64,000 nucleotides of DNA, from the NCBI RefSeq assembly GCF_012933465.1, contig NZ_JABBND010000001.1:124001-188000 (forward strand), in the 5' to 3' direction. Every line of letters starts with the position of its first letter. The first letter of the stretch is position 1. A model generated the notes under the pieces. The model had not been told where the DNA came from. It saw only the letters and a list, made by a program, of their open reading frames with translations, and made no database searches. This DNA is from Actinomycetospora sp. TBRC 11914. GTDB taxonomy: Bacteria; Actinomycetota; Actinomycetes; Mycobacteriales; Pseudonocardiaceae. Below are positions 15,475-22,563 of this stretch, one piece after another. Made by a program: the position numbers and the translations under genes.

Positions 15475-17606
15475 CCATCGCCCTCGACCCCGAGCACGTC
15501 GACTTCCGGGCCGTGCTCGGCCAGGCCCTCGAGCGGATGAAGGCCACCCCGGCCGCCCACGCCGCGCTCGACCGGGACACCGAGACCCTGCCCACGCTCT
15601 GGGCCGAGGCCGCCGACCAGGGCTGGCTCGCCCTGCACCTGCCCGAGGACGTGGGCGGGGCCGGGGCCGGACTGTTCGAGGCCGCGCTGGTGATGGAGGC
15701 GGTCGGCGAGCACTGCGCCCCCGGTCCGTTCCTGCCGACCGTCCTGTCCGCGGCCGTGATCGACGCCCTCGGCTCGGAGGAGCTGCGCCACCGCCTCCTG
15801 CCCGACCTCGCGAGCGGCGAGCGGGTGGCCGCGACCGGGCTCGTGGACGGGGACGGCTTCGTCCTCGGCGCCGCCGTCGCGGACGTGCTCCTGCTGCGAC
15901 GGGGCGACGACCTGCTCGTCGTCGACGCCGACCACGAGGGGGTCGTCCGCGAGGTGGTGCGCACGGTCGACCGCAGCGCGGGCGGGGCACGCGTGCGGTA
16001 CACCGGGTCCGAGGTCGACGAGGTGCTGCCCGGCGGCGCCGCCCTCGCGCTGCGGATCGGGCGGGTGCTCGCCGCCGCACAGGCCGCCGGCGCCGCGAAC
16101 GCCCTGGTCGGGATGAGCACCGGATACGCGCTGGTCCGGGAGCAGTTCGGGCGGCCGATCGGGTCCTTCCAGGCGGTCAAGCACCTCTGCGCGGACATGC
16201 TCGTGGCCGCCGGGACCGCGACCGCCGCCGTCTGGGACGCGAGCCGGCCCGGCGTGCGGACCGCGGACCAGGCGGGGCTCGACGCCGCGGTCGCCGCGAC
16301 CGTGGCGCTGCCCGCGTTCCGGGTCTGCGCCGAGACGAACATCCAGGTCCACGGCGGGATCGGGTTCACGTTCGACCACGTCGCGCACCTCTACCTGCGC
16401 CGCGCCGCCACGCTCTCCGCCGTCTTCGACCCGGCGGGCACGGCGAGCGCGGACGTGCGGGCCCTCGCCGAGGCCGGGGTGACCCGCGACCGGGAGGTGC
16501 CACTGCCCGACGCGGCCGACGCCGTCCGGGCGGAGGCGCGGTCGTTGCGGACGCAGATCGCGGCCCTCCCCGCCGACGAGCAGGCGGAGGCGCTCGCCGC
16601 GTCCGGGGCCCTCATGCCGGAGTGGCCCCGGCCCTTCGGCCGCGCAGCCGGCACGCTCGAGCAGTACGTGCTCAAGCGGGAACTGGCCGAACTGCCCCGC
16701 CCCCGGATCGAGGTCCCCTGGGTGCCGATGACGATCGGCCAGCAGGGCACCCCGGACCAGGCGGAGCGCTACCTCCCCGGGTCGCTGCGGGGCACGGTGC
16801 GATGGTGTCAGCTCTCCTCCGAGCCCGACGCCGGGTCCGACGCCGCCGCCGTGCGCACCCGCGCGGTGCGCACCGATGGAGGGTGGCTCGTGACCGGGCA
16901 GAAGGTGTGGACCAGCCACGCCGGGACCGCCACGCACGGGCTCGCCACGGTGCGCACCGACCCGGACCGGCCCAAGCACGCCGGCCTGTCGCTGCTGATC
17001 GTCGACATGTCCTCCCCCGGGATCACCGTGCGGCCGTTGCGCGAGATCGTCGGCGGCGCCCGCCCGGGCGCGACCGAGTTCGGGGAGACGAGCTTCAACG
17101 AGGTGTTCCTCGACGACGTGTTCGTGCCCGACGCCGACGTCGTCGGCACGGTCGACGACGGGTGGCGCCTCGTGCGCATCCTGCTGGGCAACGAGCGCAC
17201 CACGATCGGCGAGCGCAGCTCACCGATCACGGCGGAGGCCCTGCTCGACGCCCTGGTGCGGATCGCGCCGGACGACGCCGGGTTCTCCCGCGAGGTCGGC
17301 GCGGCCCTCGCCGAGGAGCAGGCGGTGCAGGCCCTGACCCTGCGGCGGCTGTTGCAGGCGATGACCGGCGCCGAGCCGGGCCCGGAGGCGCAGATCGCCA
17401 AGATCGTGAACTCCGAGCGCATCCAGCGGATCGCCGACGTCGGCCTGCGCCTCGTCGGCACCGCCGGCGTCGACGAGGCGGACGACTTCGGCTGGCTCTA
17501 CCTGCGCAGCCGGTTCACCACGATCGGCGGCGGCACCTCGCAGATCACCCGCAACGTGCTCGCCGAGCGGGTGCTGGGGCTGCCCCGCGAGGTGGCTCGC
17601 CCCTAA
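15471..17606 (+). CDS. Fused acyl-CoA dehydrogenase, FadE34-like
   Basis: A 711-residue protein made of two acyl-CoA dehydrogenase modules in tandem. The first half (about 1-330) ends in the NIQVHGGIGFTFD signature; the second half (about 370-711) has an FAD/substrate loop SSEPDAGSDAA and ends IGGGTSQITRNVLAERVLG. Length and layout match the fused FadE34 type that in mycobacteria acts on steroid side-chain CoA esters. GTG 15471 follows GAGGAGG and overlaps the previous stop. It should introduce a double bond using FAD and pass electrons to ETF. Confidence 0.87.
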   Translation: MTIALDPEHVDFRAVLGQALERMKATPAAHAALDRDTETLPTLWAEAADQGWLALHLPEDVGGAGAGLFEAALVMEAVGEHCAPGPFLPTVLSAAVIDALGSEELRHRLLPDLASGERVAATGLVDGDGFVLGAAVADVLLLRRGDDLLVVDADHEGVVREVVRTVDRSAGGARVRYTGSEVDEVLPGGAALALRIGRVLAAAQAAGAANALVGMSTGYALVREQFGRPIGSFQAVKHLCADMLVAAGTATAAVWDASRPGVRTADQAGLDAAVAATVALPAFRVCAETNIQVHGGIGFTFDHVAHLYLRRAATLSAVFDPAGTASADVRALAEAGVTRDREVPLPDAADAVRAEARSLRTQIAALPADEQAEALAASGALMPEWPRPFGRAAGTLEQYVLKRELAELPRPRIEVPWVPMTIGQQGTPDQAERYLPGSLRGTVRWCQLSSEPDAGSDAAAVRTRAVRTDGGWLVTGQKVWTSHAGTATHGLATVRTDPDRPKHAGLSLLIVDMSSPGITVRPLREIVGGARPGATEFGETSFNEVFLDDVFVPDADVVGTVDDGWRLVRILLGNERTTIGERSSPITAEALLDALVRIAPDDAGFSREVGAALAEEQAVQALTLRRLLQAMTGAEPGPEAQIAKIVNSERIQRIADVGLRLVGTAGVDEADDFGWLYLRSRFTTIGGGTSQITRNVLAERVLGLPREVARP

Positions 17607-17615
17607 GGAGGGCCC

Positions 17616-19199
17616 ATGGAGTTGACGGACCACGGTGACCGAATCGCCCTGCTCGCCGACGGGGCGCCGACCACCTACGCCGAGCTCGCCGCGCAGGTCG
17701 ACGCGCTGTCCGCCGACCTGGCCGCCCGAGGGGTGCGGCGCGGTCAGGTCGTCGGGCTGTGCCTGCCGACCTGGCCGGAGGCCGTGGCGTGGGAGTTCGC
17801 CCTCGCCGCGCTCGGCGCGGTCGCGATGGGCATCCACACCCGCTACCAGCGCCACGACGTCGCGCACCTGCTCCGGACCGCGGAGCCTGCCCACGTCGTG
17901 GTGCCGTTCGCGTTCCGCAGCGGCAGCCGGGAGCTCGACCTCGCCGGGACCCTGCGCGACGCCGCCACCGACGCCGGGGCTGCCCCGACGGTGCACGTCG
18001 TGCGCGCCCCGGACGGCGCGGAGCTCGCGGGCTTCGACCTCGGGGGCGGGGTCCACGCCTCCTGGGGCGACGGCGGCGGGGCGGCCATCCCCGACGTCGG
18101 GCAGCCGGGGGACCCGTTCAAGCTCTTCACCACGTCGGGCTCCACCAGCGCCCCGAAGCTCGCGGTGCACGACCGGGCGTCGGTGTTCGCGCACGCCGCG
18201 CACGCCGCCCGTGCCCTCGGACTCGGTCCCGGCGACGCCCTGCTGCTGCCCCTGCCGCTTGCCGGGGTCTTCGGGCACACGGCCGCGATGGCCGCCCTCG
18301 CCGCCGGCGCGACCCTCGTGCTCCAGCCCGTGTTCGACCCGGCCGGGGCGCTGCGGCTGGTGCGCGACCACCGGGTGACCCACCTGATCGGCGGCGACGA
18401 CCTGTTCGGCCGGCTCAAGGACGCGTGGGAGGCGGATCCGGTGGAGCTGCCGGCGTGGCGGCACGGCGCGATCGCCGACTTCTCCGGGCGGTCTCCCGAG
18501 GTGGCGCACTGGGCGCAGGACCGCTTCGGGGTGCCGGTGTGCGGGGTCTACGGGTCCTCCGAGAGCTTCGCGCTCGCCGCGCTCCAGGACCCCGACCTGG
18601 ACGTCCACCGCCGGGTGCGCGGCGGTGGCCGTCCGGTGTCGGACGACATCGAGGTCCGGGTGGTCGACGCCTCGTCGGGAACGGACCTCGCGGTCGGCGA
18701 GACGGGCGAGCTGTGGTTCCGGGGCCCGCACGTGATGAGCGGCTACCTCGGCAACACCGATGCGACGTCGGCCGCGCTCACGCCGGACGGCTGGCTGCGG
18801 ACCTCCGACCTCGGGCACCTCGACCCCGACGACCCGCGCCGCTACCTCTACTCCTGCCGCGCGGGCGACGCGCTGCGGCTGCGCGGGTTCCTCGTCCAGC
18901 CCGCCGAGATCGAGGCGTTCCTCATCGAGCACGACGAGGTGGCGACGGCGAAGGTGGTCGGGGCGAAGGACGCCACCGGCGGCGACGTGGCGGTGGCCTT
19001 CGTCGTCGCCGTCGAGGGCTCCGGGTGCCGCGAGGAGGACCTGCTGACGCACTGCCGGGCCCACCTCGCGGCCTTCAAGGTGCCGACGCGCATCGAGCTG
19101 CTCGCGGAGCTCCCGACGACGGCCGGGACGAACGGGCCGAAGGTCCGCACCACGGTCCTGCGCGAGCGGGCCGCGACCCTGCTCGCGGACGGATCATGA
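17616..19199 (+). CDS. AMP-dependent acyl-CoA synthetase-like protein
   Basis: A 527-residue ANL-family ligase. The P-loop is TTSGSTSAPK, the acceptor region GVYGSSESFA, the hinge GWLRTSDLG, and the C-terminal lysine lies in NGPKVRT. The N-terminal 90 residues are shorter than average. It probably activates another intermediate of the same pathway. AGGAGG sits 5 nt before the ATG. Its last 6 bases overlap the convergent GntR gene, ending this operon. Confidence 0.85.
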   Translation: MELTDHGDRIALLADGAPTTYAELAAQVDALSADLAARGVRRGQVVGLCLPTWPEAVAWEFALAALGAVAMGIHTRYQRHDVAHLLRTAEPAHVVVPFAFRSGSRELDLAGTLRDAATDAGAAPTVHVVRAPDGAELAGFDLGGGVHASWGDGGGAAIPDVGQPGDPFKLFTTSGSTSAPKLAVHDRASVFAHAAHAARALGLGPGDALLLPLPLAGVFGHTAAMAALAAGATLVLQPVFDPAGALRLVRDHRVTHLIGGDDLFGRLKDAWEADPVELPAWRHGAIADFSGRSPEVAHWAQDRFGVPVCGVYGSSESFALAALQDPDLDVHRRVRGGGRPVSDDIEVRVVDASSGTDLAVGETGELWFRGPHVMSGYLGNTDATSAALTPDGWLRTSDLGHLDPDDPRRYLYSCRAGDALRLRGFLVQPAEIEAFLIEHDEVATAKVVGAKDATGGDVAVAFVVAVEGSGCREEDLLTHCRAHLAAFKVPTRIELLAELPTTAGTNGPKVRTTVLRERAATLLADGS

Positions 19200-19862
19200 C
19201 CCGCGGTGACCGCTGAGCAGCTCCGCCGGGACCGCGTAGTGGCGCTCGGTGACCTCCCTCGCTCCCTCCCCGTCGCGCCGGCGCAGCGCGGCGACGAGCT
19301 CGTCGTGCTCGTCGAGGGCGCACGGCACGTGCTCCGGGAAGACCTCGAGGAAGGTCCGCGGGATCGTCCGGCCGGTCTGCGCGATCAGGCTGATCAACCG
19401 GCGGGACCGCGACGCCCGGTTGATGTCGCGGTGGAACCGCCAGTTGTGCTCGGCGAGTCGGTCCCCCGAGCGCATCGCCTCCTGCGACGCCTCCAGGTCG
19501 GCGAGCTCCTCCGCGGTCATCCGCTCCGCCGCGAGCTCCGCCGCGAAGCCGGAGAGCCGGGCCATGAGCCGGAAGTTGTCGACCACCTCCCCCGGCTCCA
19601 GACCGATCACCGTCACCCCGCTGCGCGGCGCCATCCGCAGCAGCCCCTCGGTCTGGAGCGCCAGGCACGCCTCGCGGACCGGCGTGCGGCTCACCCCCAG
19701 CTCGGCGGCCACGGCATCGAGGTCGAGCCGCTCGTCGCGCCGGTACCGGCCGGTCAGGATGCGATCCCGCAGCTCGCGGGCCACCCGGTCGCGCACGGTG
19801 TCACCGAGCCGCCCGACCGGGGCCCCGGCCAGGGCCCACGGTCCTTCGTCCGCTTCGTCCAC
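19194..19862 (-). CDS. GntR family regulator (FadR/FCD subfamily)
   Basis: A 222-residue regulator with a winged helix (about residues 46-85, AVAAELGVSRTPVREACLAL) and an all-helical FCD ligand domain with conserved histidines (HNWRFHRDINR). Start GTG 19862 lies 7 nt after TAGACT on the minus strand, so its mRNA is probably leaderless. The palindrome at 19875-19889 borders that -10, which implies autoregulation. It is the only regulator at the centre of the four-operator set and is the best candidate for controlling it. The effector is probably an acid or CoA ester of the pathway. Confidence 0.9.
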   Translation of the reverse strand: MDEADEGPWALAGAPVGRLGDTVRDRVARELRDRILTGRYRRDERLDLDAVAAELGVSRTPVREACLALQTEGLLRMAPRSGVTVIGLEPGEVVDNFRLMARLSGFAAELAAERMTAEELADLEASQEAMRSGDRLAEHNWRFHRDINRASRSRRLISLIAQTGRTIPRTFLEVFPEHVPCALDEHDELVAALRRRDGEGAREVTERHYAVPAELLSGHRGS

Positions 19863-19869
19863 CCCGCCG

Positions 19870-19889
19870 AGTCTAGAGATATATCAGGT
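19870..19889. promoter_or_regulatory. Operator copy 3 with leaderless GntR -10 box
   Basis: AGAGATATATCAGGT (19875-19889) keeps 12 of 15 consensus positions, including all of GATATATCAGGT. On the minus strand TAGACT (19875-19870) stands 7 nt before the GntR GTG start. The site is shared by the divergent GntR and citryl-CoA-lyase-like genes and is the most degenerate copy. Confidence 0.6.
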
Positions 19890-19903
19890 AGAGGAGCCCG
19901 CCC

Positions 19904-20680
19904 GTGTCCTACTCCCCCACCCCGATCCGCTCCGACATCGCCTGGAGCACCCCCGACCGCATCGCTGTGCGCGGGCTGGACCTGCCGTCGGAGATCCTCG
20001 GCCACTTCTCCCTGGCCGACTTCTCCTTCCTCCAGCTCACCGGCCGTCGTCCCACGCCCGAGCAGTCCCGCGTGTACGACGCGCTGCTGATCACGCTGGT
20101 CGAGCACGGCCTGACGCCGAGCGCGCTGGCGGCGCGCATGACCTACGCGGGCGCTCCGGAGTCACTGCAGGCGGCCGTGGCGGCCGGACTGTGCGGGCTC
20201 GGCAGCGTCTTCGTCGGGAGCACCGAGGGCGCCGCGCGCATGCTCACCGACGCGCTCGCCGACGACCCCGAGGACCTCGACGCGGCCGCGGCGGAGATCG
20301 TCGCGGGCTTCCGCGCCCGCCGCGAACCCGTCCCGGGGATCGGGCACCCGTTCCACAAGCCGGTGGACCCGCGGGCGCCCCGGCTCTTCGAGATCGCCGC
20401 CGAGAACGGCCTGTCCGGGCGCTACGTCGACCTGGTGCAGCGCGTCGCGGCCGCCGGAGGCCGGGCGATCGGGAAGGACCTGCCCTGCAATGCGACCGGG
20501 GCGATCGGCGCCCTGACCTGCGAGCTCGGCCTCCCGGTGCGCGCGGTGCGCGGTCTCGGGGTGATGGCCCGCGCGATCGGGCTCGTCGGGCACATCCTCG
20601 AGGAGGGCGAGCGGCCGATGGCGGTCGAGCTGTGGCGCCGGGCCGACGACGAGGCCTCGGCACACCTGCGGCCGGAGTGA
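19904..20680 (+). CDS. Citrate-synthase-fold protein, citryl-CoA lyase-like
   Basis: A 258-residue protein resembling the C-terminal citryl-CoA lyase part of ATP-citrate lyase rather than full citrate synthase (over 370 residues). The two histidine regions are visible: VEHGLTPSALAARMTYAG and GIGHPFHKPVDPR. It may split a citryl-CoA-like ester into acetyl-CoA and a 2-oxoacid, or run the condensation. GTG 19904 has GAGGAG 7 nt upstream. It is transcribed alone, divergently from GntR and behind the shared operator. It is the third C-C lyase type of the island. Confidence 0.75.
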   Translation: MSYSPTPIRSDIAWSTPDRIAVRGLDLPSEILGHFSLADFSFLQLTGRRPTPEQSRVYDALLITLVEHGLTPSALAARMTYAGAPESLQAAVAAGLCGLGSVFVGSTEGAARMLTDALADDPEDLDAAAAEIVAGFRARREPVPGIGHPFHKPVDPRAPRLFEIAAENGLSGRYVDLVQRVAAAGGRAIGKDLPCNATGAIGALTCELGLPVRAVRGLGVMARAIGLVGHILEEGERPMAVELWRRADDEASAHLRPE

Positions 20681-20728
20681 CCGGTTCGCATTGCTCCGTT
20701 CGACAGGACGGAGGATGGCGACCGCTGA

Positions 20729-20744
20729 TCGAACATGCGTTCGA
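20729..20744. promoter_or_regulatory. SOS (LexA) box
   Basis: TCGAAC-ATGC-GTTCGA is a perfect match to the mycobacterial SOS consensus TCGAAC-N4-GTTCGA. It lies 44 bp upstream of the HNH gene start, just before the -35 region. An extra half site GTTCGA occurs at 20698-20703. Confidence 0.85.
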
Positions 20745-20775
20745 ACAGCGGATGTTCTCGCAGCTCAAGGGCACC

Positions 20776-20788
20776 TAGCCTGATCGAC
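20776..20788 (+). promoter_or_regulatory. Leaderless -10 element of the HNH gene
   Basis: TAGCCT (20776-20781) is followed by exactly 7 nt and ATG 20789. There is no ribosome site. The -35 match (TGTTCT, 20753-20758) is weak, as expected for a damage-inducible promoter. Confidence 0.6.
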
Positions 20789-22318
20789 ATGAGCACGAGC
20801 GACGCCGACGAGGCGGTCATCGCCCGGGCCCGCGACGCCATGACCGCGGCCCGGCTCGCCGAGCACGCCCTGCTCACCACCATCGGGGAACTCGCCGAGA
20901 CGGCCGCCTGGACGTCCACCGGACACCGCGACCTCGGCCGCTTCCTCGAGGAACTCTGGCGCCTCGACCACGCCCACGCCCGACACCTCCTGCGTCACGC
21001 CGAACAAGCCCTGCCGCTGGTCGCACTCTCCGGCCAGGACCTGCCCCCGCGCCTGCCCGCCTCCGCCGCGGCCGCCGCCGACGGCGCCATCGGCGAGGAA
21101 CACCTGCGCGTCCTCGTCCGCGCCATGGACCGCATCATCGCGCTCGAGGACATCGAACCCGCCCAGGTCACCGCCGCCGAGGACCTCCTGGCGTCCTCGG
21201 CGCGACAGCTCTCCCCGCACGGCCTCGAACGCGTCGCGGCCCGGCTGCTGGCCACCCTCGACCCCGACGGGGCCGCACCGGCCGAGCCCGACGAACCCGA
21301 CGACGAATGGCTGCTCGTCCACCGTCGCGACGGCACCCTGGCCTTCACCGGCCACATCCACGGCGCCGCCGACGTCGAACTGCTCCTCGAGACCCTCGAC
21401 GCCCTCGCCGGACCCGCCGGCCCCGACGACACCCGCCCCCTCGGCGCCCGCCGCGCCGAAGCCCTGCTCGACCTCTGCGCCGCCGCCCACACCCCCACCG
21501 GCCTCATCGACCCCCAGGACACCGAGGACCCCCAACCCCGCCCTGACGACGTGGCGTCAGAGGGCGAGGACCCCGACGGCGAGGACTCCGACGGCGAGGA
21601 CTCCGACCTGGAACGCCGCCACAGCCGACTCCACCTCGTCCCCGACGAGCCCGATCCCCACGAGCCCGATCCCCACAAGTCCGATCCCCACGAGTTCGAT
21701 CCCGGCCCCGGCGCCCGCAGCGAGCCCGATCCCGGCGTTGGCGGACCGGACGACAGTCCGCCCGCACCACCGTCGACCCCTTCGCGAGCGCGCCCCGGCG
21801 CGCACCGGGCGGGGCGACTCCCGATCCCCGCCCGCGCGCAGGTCGCGGTCACCATCCCCCTCGAGTGGCTGCGCGCCCAGATCGGCCACGCCGAGTTCGA
21901 CACCGGACGCCCCCTCGACCCCGCCGCCGCCCGACGCCTCGCCTGCGACGCCCAGATCCTCCCCGCCGTCCTGGGCACCCGCAGCGAACCGGTCGAACTC
22001 GGCCGCGCCACCTACGCCGTCACCGAAGCCCTCCGCCGCCTGCTGACCATCCGCGACCGCGGCTGCGCCCACCCCGGCTGCACCCGCCGCCCCCGCCGCT
22101 GCCACGCCCACCACATCCGCCACTGGATCGACGGCGGGGACACCGACCCCGACAACCTCGTCCTGCTCTGCCGCTACCACCACCACCTCGTCCACCACGG
22201 CGGCTGGGACATCCGCATGATCGGCGGCCGCCCGTGGTTCACCCCACCCCGCTGGATCGACCCCGCCCGACGACCCGTCCCCGGCGGCGGCAGCCCACCC
22301 GGCACCGTCGCGGCCTGA
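20789..22318 (+). CDS. DUF222 / 13E12-type HNH endonuclease
   Basis: A 509-residue protein with an N-terminal DUF222 helical domain (about 1-230), an acidic repeat-rich linker (about 250-330) and a C-terminal HNH nuclease with zinc cysteines (CAHPGC, HAHHIRHWIDGG, NLVLLCRYHHHLVH). Proteins of this 13E12 family occur in many copies in actinobacteria and some in M. tuberculosis are DNA-damage inducible. It has its own SOS box and leaderless promoter, so it is an independent unit inserted in the catabolic island. Its biological role is not known. Confidence 0.88.
   Translation: MSTSDADEAVIARARDAMTAARLAEHALLTTIGELAETAAWTSTGHRDLGRFLEELWRLDHAHARHLLRHAEQALPLVALSGQDLPPRLPASAAAAADGAIGEEHLRVLVRAMDRIIALEDIEPAQVTAAEDLLASSARQLSPHGLERVAARLLATLDPDGAAPAEPDEPDDEWLLVHRRDGTLAFTGHIHGAADVELLLETLDALAGPAGPDDTRPLGARRAEALLDLCAAAHTPTGLIDPQDTEDPQPRPDDVASEGEDPDGEDSDGEDSDLERRHSRLHLVPDEPDPHEPDPHKSDPHEFDPGPGARSEPDPGVGGPDDSPPAPPSTPSRARPGAHRAGRLPIPARAQVAVTIPLEWLRAQIGHAEFDTGRPLDPAAARRLACDAQILPAVLGTRSEPVELGRATYAVTEALRRLLTIRDRGCAHPGCTRRPRRCHAHHIRHWIDGGDTDPDNLVLLCRYHHHLVHHGGWDIRMIGGRPWFTPPRWIDPARRPVPGGGSPPGTVAA
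21563..21706 (+). repeat. 15-bp tandem repeats in the HNH linker
   Basis: Three units of GGCGAGGACTCCGAC type (21563-21607; GEDSD/GEDPD) and four of GAGCCCGATCCCCAC type (21647-21706; EPDPH and variants) encode an acidic, proline-rich linker. Both keep frame, so copy number could vary without breaking the protein. Confidence 0.8.
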
Positions 22319-22321
22319 CCG

Positions 22322-22474
22322 TCAGACCCGCGCGGGCTCCCCGCCGGGGAGTTCGTTGAGCACGGGCACGGGGTGGTCGCGGAGCGACGGCAGGACGGGC
22401 CCGGTCATCGCGCGAGGTACCCGCCGTGCCGCCGCCGGCACCAACGCGACACGTCCCGACAGGTCGAGAGGCAC
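22322..22474 (-). pseudogene. Remnant of an SDR gene
   Basis: GTG 22474 has a strong ribosome site (AGGAGGAGG) about 7 nt upstream and reads PLDLSGRVALVPAAARRVPRA. This is the start of an SDR in which the VTGAARGIGRA dinucleotide loop has been altered and its glycines lost. After about 23 residues the similarity ends and the frame stops at residue 50. It looks like a decayed, internally deleted gene; a genuine small protein is not excluded. Confidence 0.35.
22337..22351 (+). terminator. GC hairpin after the HNH gene
   Basis: CTCCCC-GCC-GGGGAG forms a 6-bp stem 18 nt after the HNH stop. There is no T run, so termination is only suggested by position. Confidence 0.3.
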
Positions 22475-22497
22475 GCGGGCCCCCTCCTCCTGCCCGG

Positions 22498-22526
22498 TTG
22501 ACCTTTCCCGATCCCGGCCCTACGGT
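22498..22526 (+). promoter_or_regulatory. Predicted promoter of the luciferase-like monooxygenase operon
   Basis: TTGACC (22498-22503), a 17-bp spacer and TACGGT (22521-22526) give a start near 22533, at the edge of operator copy 4. Confidence 0.55.
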
Positions 22527-22530
22527 CAAT

Positions 22531-22545
22531 ACCTGATATATCAGA
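22531..22545. promoter_or_regulatory. Operator copy 4 (inverted), ACCTGATATATCAGA
   Basis: The reverse complement is identical to copy 1 at all 15 positions. It covers the predicted transcription start of the monooxygenase operon and lies 18 bp upstream of its GTG, a position suited to repression. Confidence 0.72.
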
Positions 22546-22563
22546 GCCGTCGATGGAGGTTCC

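Noticed and set aside
12409-16080. Very long open frames of 850-1020 codons in other frames and on the other strand (for example 12409-15474 and 13405-16080)
   Set aside because: They overlap well-recognised CoA-pathway genes and consist of Arg/Pro/Gly/Ala-rich sequence with no domain; such frames are expected in DNA this GC-rich.
20789-22318. Insertion element or intein-type homing unit around the HNH gene
   Set aside because: No terminal inverted repeats, target duplications or intein motifs were seen; DUF222 HNH genes are usually free-standing.
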